From Pleurotus djamor (lineage: Eukaryota; Basidiomycota; Agaricomycetes; Agaricales; Pleurotaceae): a stretch of DNA of 64,000 nucleotides. A program made the position numbers and the translations under genes. How positions within the stretch are numbered: position 1 is the first letter of the stretch; every line of letters starts with the position of its first letter. The DNA is taken from contig JAPEVF010000016.1 of the NCBI GenBank assembly GCA_029747585.1, forward strand, positions 1 to 64,000, given 5' to 3'. Below are positions 56,616-64,000 of this stretch, piece after piece. The notes under the pieces were generated by a model. It saw nothing but the letters and a program-made list of their open reading frames with translations, was not told the origin of the DNA and did not search any database.

Positions 56616-58679
56616 ATGGGCACCAAGCAGTTCGAGTTCAGTATGCCCGCTCTGGGAAGAGCTGCATTCCTGGGCCAGCTTTACAACGGCAAAACGGAAC
56701 AGCTCCTCAATACCCAGCTCTTCGCGAAAAACGTCATCGACGAGAACATCAAGGAAGACACCATCGCCAACACCTCCCTTTCCTTCACCGACGTCAAGAG
56801 TCAATCCGACCGCTCAAAATCTCTCAAAATCTCCGCAGAGCTCTCACTCTCCATCATGGGTGGTATGATCTCCCTTGCTGGCTCTGGAGAGTATGTCGAC
56901 GCGAGCAAGTCAAACGTTTCCTCTCACGAAGTCTCGGCTACCTGTACGGTCATGAAGAAGAATAAACGCCTTGAAGTTGGCCAATGTGTCACCCAACAGA
57001 GATGGACGCAGGTCAGCAACATGGGCGCCACTCACGTCATTACTGCCATGCGATTTGGAGGCACCCTTGTCGCGAACATTCTCCTGAAGGACTCTAACTC
57101 GGAGAGCGACAAGCAGATTAAGGGTAGCTTCTCCGCCTCCATCATGGAAGGCATGTCCTCTCAGTTCAGCGCCAAGGGATCTGCTAGCGTCGATTCCAGC
57201 GACACCGGCAAAGACTTGAACACTCACTGCGAGTTCAAGGTCTACGGGGACTGGGCTTCGTCGGACCAGTCTATCCCTACTACCGTCGGTGAAGTCTTCG
57301 AGCTGATCAAGTCCTGGCCAAGTCTCGTTGGCGATGGAGTCCCTTGTACCCTCACCCTCACTCCCATCGCACAGTTTGTCGACACCTCTCCCGAAGCCTT
57401 GGTCCTCTACGAGCTCGAGCAGCACAAGATGATGTCTCTCTGCCAAGCATACGATGACTTCTACCGTCTCAGCGGAAGGCGAGCGAAGCTGGTCTCTTCG
57501 TTGGAGAGCACTGTCGGTGATTTCTGTCCCACATTCTTGTACGCCTGTCAGGAGAAGAAGTTGGCGGTGGAGCAAGCGCTTGGCATAGCTCGGGGACAGC
57601 TCACCCAGTATTTGACTGCGTTCAGGGAGAAGGGTGCTAGTGGTATGGACGAAGGAGTGGAGGAGTTCATCATCCGGATGAAGAAGAACTTCACTGATGG
57701 TGTTAATGCATGCAAGGTCGATGAGGCGAAAGTGGATCTCCTCAGGTCCGTTAGCAAGTTGGCTTCAGATCAGAATGCGCCGCTTGCCTCTGTCGGAAGG
57801 CTTCGATCCCACATCACCAGTTTAGGCGGAGGAGCCGTCGGCGTTGTCATCGTCCCCCCATCCCCGAACCTCAGCAGTGCAACCAACACGTTCAGCCTCC
57901 TTGTCCAAAGTATTCGGAAGTGGCGCGAAGAGGAAGATAAGAAACTCCAGAATTCCGATGGTACTGGTCCCAAAACCAGTTTCTCCGCGTTTTATGCCGA
58001 TCCGGAGTTTGACTCCGACTTTCTGTCTCTGGAAGGCAAACGTGGGATCCTTAAACGTGGTCTTGACCAAGCCAAAGAGAGTGGAGAGTCTTGTTTCCTT
58101 CACTACGGACTCGTGTCGAATACCGTCAAGAAAGAGTACGATTGGTCGCTTCTTAACAACGAAGGATGGGGATTCATCGCGAACGAGGAGGAGAACTTCT
58201 ACTATGTCGGCCAAGTGCGATCTGGGCAGCGACACGGACGCGGTACGGTCACTTACGCGGATGGGTCGATGTATATCGGAGACTGGTGGCAAGATCAGAG
58301 ACATGGCGACGGGAAACTGATCGACTCGGATGGTAATGTGGAGAACAGCGGCGTCTATATCGACAACATGTACCGCAATGACGGTATCATACTCAAGGTC
58401 TCTATCCTCAAGAAAGATGGAGTGCTGAAGGACGCGCATCAAGTGCCATTGCGCAAGTACGACTCAACACCTTCGCATATTCTACGGATCGGGGGGATGC
58501 TTGGCTGGGCTGATAAGGACGAGTTCCGGTTGAAGTTGGTGTCAAAGACGAAGGCATTCCCGACGATGGAGATGGAGGTAAAAGGAAAAATGTTGATGCC
58601 TGGGTCGAACGACGAGTTGTATACAGCTGGATGGCCTTTAGATCAAGGTGCCGCCGAGATAAAGGCGACGATTCTGTGA
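56616..58679 (+). CDS. Stonustoxin/verrucotoxin-like (SNTX, MACPF/CDC-type) protein with C-terminal MORN repeats
   Basis: Single 687-residue exon from ATG 56616 to TGA 58677-58679. The first 30 residues have the PALGRAAFLGQLYNGK pattern of the SNTX family N-terminus, whose fold belongs to the MACPF/CDC pore-forming superfamily. Then come the two long Ser/Lys-rich strand-helix segments of that fold (FTDVKSQSDRSKSLKIS and IKGSFSASIMEGMSSQFSAK) and an SNTX-typical helical domain rich in EKKLAVEQALGI-like heptads. Residues 529-550 and 552-574 are MORN repeats (YYVGQVRSGQRHGRGTVTYA and MYIGDWWQDQRHGDGKLIDS). There is no signal peptide or transmembrane segment, so it is probably intracellular. Most SNTX-family proteins of non-venomous organisms are not known toxins; no toxicity is implied. 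Divergent from the GTPase. An upstream in-frame extension to 56322 is unlikely because it starts in low-quality codon context. Confidence 0.85.
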   Translation: MGTKQFEFSMPALGRAAFLGQLYNGKTEQLLNTQLFAKNVIDENIKEDTIANTSLSFTDVKSQSDRSKSLKISAELSLSIMGGMISLAGSGEYVDASKSNVSSHEVSATCTVMKKNKRLEVGQCVTQQRWTQVSNMGATHVITAMRFGGTLVANILLKDSNSESDKQIKGSFSASIMEGMSSQFSAKGSASVDSSDTGKDLNTHCEFKVYGDWASSDQSIPTTVGEVFELIKSWPSLVGDGVPCTLTLTPIAQFVDTSPEALVLYELEQHKMMSLCQAYDDFYRLSGRRAKLVSSLESTVGDFCPTFLYACQEKKLAVEQALGIARGQLTQYLTAFREKGASGMDEGVEEFIIRMKKNFTDGVNACKVDEAKVDLLRSVSKLASDQNAPLASVGRLRSHITSLGGGAVGVVIVPPSPNLSSATNTFSLLVQSIRKWREEEDKKLQNSDGTGPKTSFSAFYADPEFDSDFLSLEGKRGILKRGLDQAKESGESCFLHYGLVSNTVKKEYDWSLLNNEGWGFIANEEENFYYVGQVRSGQRHGRGTVTYADGSMYIGDWWQDQRHGDGKLIDSDGNVENSGVYIDNMYRNDGIILKVSILKKDGVLKDAHQVPLRKYDSTPSHILRIGGMLGWADKDEFRLKLVSKTKAFPTMEMEVKGKMLMPGSNDELYTAGWPLDQGAAEIKATIL
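58200..58337 (+). repeat. Two tandem MORN repeats in the stonustoxin-like gene
   Basis: Two consecutive repeats of 22-23 residues, each with the Y-x-G-x-x-x-x-G-x-x-H-G-x-G pattern followed by Asp-Gly. MORN repeats in other proteins bind phospholipids or serve as protein contacts. Confidence 0.75.
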
Positions 58680-59225
58680 GCGTAGATGTCTACCTGTGTA
58701 ATACCAAGTCTTGAATTTCTTTCTTCGGTTTCCAAGCCTTTTTACTAAGTCGTTCGGAGGATTTACTTCTTGGGCGTCTACGAGTTCATTGAGGGATTCG
58801 CGCTCTTCTCACCCGGCCACGTCAGGTACCCAAGAAGTCAAGAACTTGTCTCCACGCGAAGATGACGCTTCGAAACTAAGCGATGCCTCAGAAGCGTCAA
58901 ACAAGCTCTTCAACTTCCTCCACAAACGCTTACTTCCACTTAACACCTCCCCCGACGTTCGCCCGAGCACGTTCGGCAATTCAACAATGACTCCATCTCA
59001 GCGCATTACGCAATTAGGTAGACCCTTGCAACCCCAGAGCACCAGATGACCGTACGCATACCGATGACTTTCCGTTGGACATCTCGGTTCAACGCCGGGC
59101 TTTTTCGTTCAAGTTTTTTCGTGGCCTAGAGGGTCATTATACCAGGCTTCCTTGAAAACATATAAAATGGCCACTGTTCGCCCTTCAACTCCCCATCAGT
59201 ACATCTCTCTCCCTTCAGAGCAAAG
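58680..59225. other. Intergenic region between the stonustoxin-like gene and cellulase
   Basis: 546 bases: 3' end of the preceding gene, then the cellulase promoter. A frame open from 58711 to 59049 has no ATG near its beginning and shows no conserved motif; I treat it as untranslated. Confidence 0.4.
59161..59167 (+). promoter_or_regulatory. Putative TATA box of the GH6 cellulase
   Basis: TATAAAA 59 bases before the ATG at 59226, followed by a CT-rich stretch; typical of strongly inducible fungal cellulase genes. Confidence 0.6.
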
Positions 59226-60990
59226 ATGTTCAAGTTCTCCACCCTTCTCGGGCTTGTGTCCTTGGTGCCCTTCACCCTCGCTGTCGTCTCTGAATGGGGA
59301 CAATGCGGTGGTATCAACTACTGTTCGTACTCTGCTCCCCATTATTCACTCAACACATACTCATCGACTTGTAGCTGGTGAAACGGTTTGCGCCTCTGGC
59401 CTGGAATGCGTGGAGCTGAACCCCTACTACTCCCAGTGCTTGTACGTTAGCCTTGAACGCAAGTTTGTGTCTACATTTATTTATTTTTACTTGATAGGCG
59501 TCCCACGGGCACACCCACCTCTTCTTCCACCACTCCCTCTTCGTCCTCCTCTTCGTCTTCGTCTTCCCCGTCTGGCCCGTCTTCGTCCTCTTCGAGCTCG
59601 TCCACCGTTCCGACCCCCACCACTACCCCTTCTGCAGGCAACCCTTACGTTGGATACGATGTAAGACTTCCATTCCACCTTCCATAACCTACGGTGCACT
59701 TACAGGTCGCTACTTTAGATCTACTTGAGCCCTTACTACGCTGATGAGGTTGCTGCTGCCCTCCCCCTCATCGCCGACCCCACCACTCGTGCCAAGGCTG
59801 CTACTGTTTCCGAGATCCCGACCTTCATCTGGTTCGATGTTGTTGCCAAAGCCCCCACCCTCGGCACATACTTGGCCGACGCTCGTGCCATCCAGACTGC
59901 CACTGGTCGCAACCAACTCGTCCAGATCGTCGTCTACGATCTCCCCGACCGTGACTGCGCTGCCGCTGCCTCCAACGGTGAATTCGCCATCGCCAACAAC
60001 GGTCTCAACCTCTACAAGGACTACGTTGATCAACTTGCTGCCCAGATCGCTCGTGAGTGACCATTTACTCGATAGGATCTCCCGATTCTCACAAATTCTA
60101 CTTTAGAATACCCTGACATCCGTGTTGTTGCCGTCATCGAACCGGATTCGCTCGCCAACATGGTCACCAACATGAACGTCCCCAAGTGCCAGGGTGCCGC
60201 CGCTGCTTACAACGAAGGTATCATCTACGCTCTCCAGAAACTCAACTCCCTCGGTGTCTACATGTACGTCGATGCCGGTCACGCTGGATGGCTCGGATGG
60301 CCCGCCAACTTGCCTCCTTCGGCTCAACTCTTCGCTAAACTCTACACCGACGCCGGATCCCCTGCCTACTTCCGTGGTCTCGCCACCAACGTTTCCAACT
60401 ACAACAAGTTGCGCGCCCCCACCCCCGACCCAGTCACCTCCCCCAACCCCAACTACGATGAAATCCACTTCATTGAGGTGCGCAATTCAATTGGATTAGC
60501 GTCTCGATTCCATATACTGACTTCTATCGATAGTCCCTCGCCCCTGAGCTCACCTCCCGTGGTTTCCCTGCCCACTTCATCGTTGACCAAGGTCGCTCTG
60601 CTGTCCAAGGCATCCGTGGTGAATGGGGTGACTGGTAAGTCAATTTGTCGTCAAACTGGAGAGATACAGTCATCTCATTGGTATGCTCAGGTGCAACGTC
60701 AACAACGCTGGCTTCGGTACCCGCCCCACCACCAACACCGGTTCTTCCCTCATCGATGCTATTGTCTGGATCAAGCCTGGAGGAGAATCCGATGGTACCT
60801 CCGATACCTCCGCTGTTCGCTACGACCACCACTGCGGACGTGCTTCTGCCAAGAAGCCCGCTCCTGAGGCTGGCCAATGGTTCCAGGTAAGCATTCTTCC
60901 TCCCTCAAGAATCTTCACGACCTCACTGACTCACCTCTTCCCCAGGCCTACTTCCAAATGCTCGTCGAGAACGCCGACCCCGCTTTGTAA
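59226..60990 (+). CDS. cel6A: Cellobiohydrolase II, GH6 with N-terminal CBM1
   Basis: Secreted exo-glucanase releasing cellobiose from the non-reducing end of cellulose. Signal peptide MFKFSTLLGLVSLVPFTLAV, then a CBM1 (SEWGQCGGINY, SGETVCASGLECVELN, PYYSQCL) with its Cys and aromatic residues. A Ser/Thr/Pro linker of about 50 residues leads to the catalytic barrel: NPYVGYDIYLSPYYADEVAA, VQIVVYDLPDRDCAA (catalytic Asp region), VVAVIEPDSLANMVTN (general acid Asp), MYVDAGHAGWLGWPANL, FIVDQGRSAVQGIRGEW and PGGESDGTSD. The end is FQMLVENADPAL, TAA at 60988-60990. Seven exons; one intron splits the CBM1. Around 450 residues, usual length. Convergent with the acid phosphatase. Confidence 0.97.
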
Positions 60991-61746
60991 AATACTGTAC
61001 ATCCTCGATCGTTTCAAAAAGGCTTTTGAAAAGCCCCACTACAGCATGTACATATTCCCGCTGCTTGTTTATAAATGTCTCCATATAAGTATCAAAGATT
61101 GTATACAACCTAGCCGTCTTTTGTATACTTAATCCTTTATATCCCAAAGAATGAAACATTATTCCAGTGTTCAAAAACTTCAAAGGTGTTCCTTGCGAAG
61201 TCGAATGCTCCATTGATTTTCCCCGTTTCCCCGCAACATCCCCGCATCGTCGAGCGACCCTGATCGGCGCGTTTAAGCACGTATTGCCACCGAGAGTCTA
61301 AATTGTACGGATCATGGTTACAGTCCCCGAGGCACGTCTACGGCTACCTGAAAAGTTGTTGCGACCTCAGGAGGGTAAGCTTTTGCATACCGGCTTGATC
61401 AGAAATTTCCTTTGACCTTGTATTTCCGTTGTCCTGCGACTTATGACTTCCACCGGGTAGCGGGTGCAGTCGATGTAATGCGACCGACAACCTATCCACG
61501 TCGTCGACGTGTAAACCCTGGTATACCAAGAGACTGTAGGTATCGATGGGGGTCCAAGCGGCGATAAGAGAAAACCATGTGGATATGTCGGTCCCGAGGC
61601 AGGGACAACCGCAATGGTGGATTACTTGCAACGGGCGCATCTAGGTCGACGAAATGGGGTGGTTGAAAATCCACATAGATACGAAGCATTCAGAGTAAGT
61701 ATTCGCAGAAATGCGCGACGAGTTCCAACACAGTTAGAGCTAAGCG
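60991..61746. other. Convergent 3' region of cellulase and acid phosphatase
   Basis: 756 bases. An A/T-rich part at 61060-61140 probably carries cellulase polyadenylation signals. Nothing else recognised. Confidence 0.35.
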
Positions 61747-63558
61747 CTAAAGACCCAATGTCAAAACATCCCGCTCATCAGGCTTAGTGGTCAAAAAGCG
61801 CAGATCGCTGGTAGCCCCTGGTGTCCCCTTAAGACCGCATACGGACACGAAGTCTCCAGCAAGCTTTCCCTGTTTCTCAACGTGTGATACAAAATCGCTC
61901 AGAGGACAGGTATGCCCGGGGCCACTCGTACAAGCAGGGATGGGCACTGGGGCATTGTTCACCTGACAGGGAAGAGTTAATTGAGGAGATGGTGGGATTC
62001 GAAGCACATACACGGATGCGAACAAAGGTTCCTTCATCGTGAGTTGTAACATTCCCACTGCCAGGGATATGGTGTACTTCATCGGGCAAGGGTGACAAAC
62101 GACACCTTAACCTCTCCATCGCCACGTATCCTCTGAAGGCGACAAGGAACGAGGAACGGAACATCCGTTTGGGATTCGGGGTCGTTGGCGATAGCGGGTA
62201 TATTGGAGCTTCGTGGGGATCCGACGTGTTCCATATACCCAGCGCAGAGATGATCGGGGGGAGGTTGTTNATCATGCTAAGCAGGGGACGGTCAGAGGAG
62301 CATGGCAGACTTTGTTGGTGTCTCTTACCGTGAAGCCCATGATAAGAGGAGGGGGCGTAAAGGTTGATCTGGGAGGAGTGACTCCTGGACCGACTTGAAA
62401 GAGTTGTGTGATAGCCTTCACCCAAGGGAACCCAACGGTAGCTGAAAACTGATTTCCTGGGCCTGAACTGCGGGGGATAAGTACTGGTCTCAAATATGCC
62501 ATAAAAATCAAGCTTCAAGATGTGCTTACCCATAATAATAATTCAAGTCATGAGCATATTCGTACAGAAACCACTCGTTCTCTGTCGTGTGGTTAAACGG
62601 AGGTTCATGGAGACGATGTAAGGATCAGCTAACCTTCAAAGACGTCACAGAACCTCGTGTCTCCATTCACTCCAGCACTAAAGCCGCACAAATCTTGCAT
62701 GACACCAACATCACTTGGGGTGAGCTCCAAGCCATCCAAGAATGCGGAGTTCAGTCTGTGTGCGATGCGTGACTGATAAGTCACTCGAAATGTGCTGGCT
62801 ATTGAGGATCCGTGATCACCAGTAGCGTATGGTGGACATGACGTAGAAGGTGTCAGCGAGTTGGCAAACGTATTATTCACAGAGTCCGGTAGAGAGACGA
62901 TACGGCCTCGGTTGAGAGAAGGGGTGGTCATGTATGATCCTTGGGAGAGATATCCACGCAGGAAGTAGGAAGCTGTATCAAGGACACGCTGTTGTGCAGC
63001 CGACCTGCCCAATGAATTAGGTTGTCAGCGTCTGGTTCTCCGGGTCAAAAATCATATGGACCAAACGGTAAAATTATTTCCTCCCTGAGTAAACCCATAC
63101 TTTTTTCGTAGATGGGCTCCCAAGTCGAATGCCTCTGAAGCACCGGTCGAAGTCAAGAAAAGAGGTTGATGCGGCGTGTCGTCAACGGGTGGCGCCCAAG
63201 ATGGTATGAACACCAAAGGTCCTTTCGCCGTGTAAGTTGTGTTCTGAAATTTGTTGAATAAATTGACCCATCCTTGGAATGAGCCTGGTTCTGGATACCG
63301 TCTGTTCAGGTTATTAGGTCAGATAGACCGAGAATGTGCGAACTCGGCCACGCACGAGCCATGCCTTAGGATGTACGCAGCTTGGTCGACGCGACACCCC
63401 GCGGGCGTTTCTGTCAAAATTCCTGTTTGAGCAGGTGCATCAAAGTACGGCGATGCTGGGCCTGAATGGTGGAGAGGATTGAATCCCGACGTCGCGTGCG
63501 CCTGGTAGTTGTAGACTAGTATGATTTGGAAGAGGACAAGGGTTGACGGGAATCTCAT
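61747..63558 (-). CDS. Secreted histidine acid phosphatase (phytase/MINPP family)
   Basis: Extracellular phosphomonoesterase releasing phosphate from phytate or other esters. Starts at 63558 with a signal peptide (MRFPSTLVLFQIILVYNYQA). The catalytic RHGxRxP is RHGSRYPEP, split by an intron after RHGS (63319-ish to 63300). Later exons give the helical domain (TASYFLRGYLSQGSYM, LCGFSAGVNGDTRFCDVF) and NEWFLYEYAHDLNYYYG, GPGNQFSATVGFPWV and LIMGFT followed by the proton-donor HD. The end is FRGYVAMERL, VNNAPVPIPACTSGPGH and CGLKG. A single undetermined base at 62270 lies directly after the HD codons; counted as a base it shifts the frame, and omitted it leaves HDNNLPPIISALGIWN in frame. So it is probably a consensus artefact, not a pseudogene. 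About eleven exons. Divergent from oxygenase C. Confidence 0.9.
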
Positions 63559-63795
63559 TGAGCAAGTTCATTCTGGGTGCCTTGAGAGACGAAGACATTT
63601 ATTGAAGCGGGGTGGGGACTGAGATACCTCATTTGTGGTGGTCCACAATGCAAGACGTTCACGTTCGTGGTGGGTGAGAAGAAAGATTTCGGAACAACTC
63701 ATAGGGCCCTAGGGGCCAGTCCCACGGTCAAACATTCTCCTATTTTAGCCCTGATATGAGTCACAACACCGTTTCATCCTAACCATCACGTCGAC

Positions 63796-64000
63796 ATGCA
63801 TGGTCTTGAGGCCCTTTTGAAGCCAACTCATCCATACACTTTCTATATTGAAGGTGCGGTGGACTTGCCTCCGCAAGCTTCCAAGCTCTTCTTCAATCGC
63901 GGTGACACCGGCGGGTAGGTTGACAAACCGCGACTAGCATCCCCTCTTCTAAATTTACGCGATGAACAGAATAATCTATCTATTGAATCCGACCCTCGAA
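63796..64000 (+). CDS. 2-oxoglutarate/Fe(II) oxygenase, paralogue C (5' end only)
   Basis: ATG at 63796 begins MHGLEALLKPTHPYTFYIEG, then AVDLPPQASKLFFNRGDTGG. The last Gly codon is split by an intron (GTAGGT..ACAG, to about 63968), and exon 2 starts IIYLLNPTLE before the window ends. Exon 1 matches the first exons of paralogues A and B (for example ELPPQSTKLFFHRGDYGG in B), and the intron falls at the same place. Exon 2 matches the VDLLNPTDE of A. Catalytic residues lie beyond the window. It faces the acid phosphatase gene across 237 bases. Confidence 0.8.

Noticed and set aside
58711..59049. 112-residue frame downstream of the stonustoxin-like gene
   Set aside because: No ATG near its beginning and Ser-rich random composition; treated as 3' untranslated sequence.
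1..64000. tRNA, rRNA, CRISPR, transposon or viral remnants
   Set aside because: No tRNA-like cloverleaf with a GGTTCGA arm, no repeat-spacer array, no terminal inverted repeats and no transposase or polymerase motifs were found by eye. A proper search (tRNAscan, repeat library) could still find short or degenerate ones.

Overview
This is nuclear DNA from a fungus, almost certainly a mushroom-forming basidiomycete (Agaricomycetes). Genes are split by many short introns of about 45-70 nt with GT..AG ends. The set includes a cellobiohydrolase II with a fungal cellulose-binding module, a Fks-type beta-1,3-glucan synthase, a velvet regulator, a copper-fist factor, a fungal-type protein kinase (FunK1), thaumatin-like proteins and a U3 snoRNP protein. 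No operons, phage, CRISPR arrays or recognisable transposons were seen.

Layout. 1-172: tail of a gene entering from the left. 328-7895: DEAD-box helicase DBP4 (-), an orphan serine-rich protein (+), a nitrilase (-) and a purine nucleoside phosphorylase (+). 8083-11424: two tandem 2-oxoglutarate/Fe(II) oxygenase paralogues (-); the first exons of a third begin at 63796. 12055-20722: U3 snoRNP protein RRP9, HMG-CoA lyase (with a 6-nt micro-exon) and two alanine aminotransferase paralogues, all on the minus strand. 21157-25291: a two-membrane-span orphan, a secreted endonuclease/exonuclease/phosphatase-fold protein and thaumatin-like protein 1. 26495-34603: the glucan synthase followed by thaumatin-like protein 2. 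34918-43983: velvet factor, two tandem alpha/beta hydrolases, an HD-domain cyanamide-hydratase-like protein and the copper-fist factor. 43984-48652 is a 4.7-kb stretch with no gene I can support. 48653-53035: NADP-isocitrate dehydrogenase and FunK1 kinase. 53185-58679: a divergent pair, an AIG1-like P-loop GTPase (-) and a stonustoxin-like protein ending in MORN repeats (+). 59226-63558: secreted GH6 cellulase and secreted histidine acid phosphatase, convergent.

How the genes fit together. Cell-wall building and remodelling dominates 23.7-34.6 kb, where the glucan synthase is flanked by two thaumatin-like proteins. Nutrient acquisition (cellulase, acid phosphatase) sits at the right. DBP4 and RRP9 both belong to U3-dependent 18S rRNA processing. 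Four families are locally duplicated (oxygenases, aminotransferases, hydrolases, thaumatins). The best candidate for an undescribed system is the GTPase plus stonustoxin-like/MORN pair, which may be a membrane-targeted defence or self/non-self module; that role is inference only.

Exon boundaries were worked out by hand from reading-frame continuity, GT..AG ends and family conservation. CDS coordinates span start codon to stop codon including introns.
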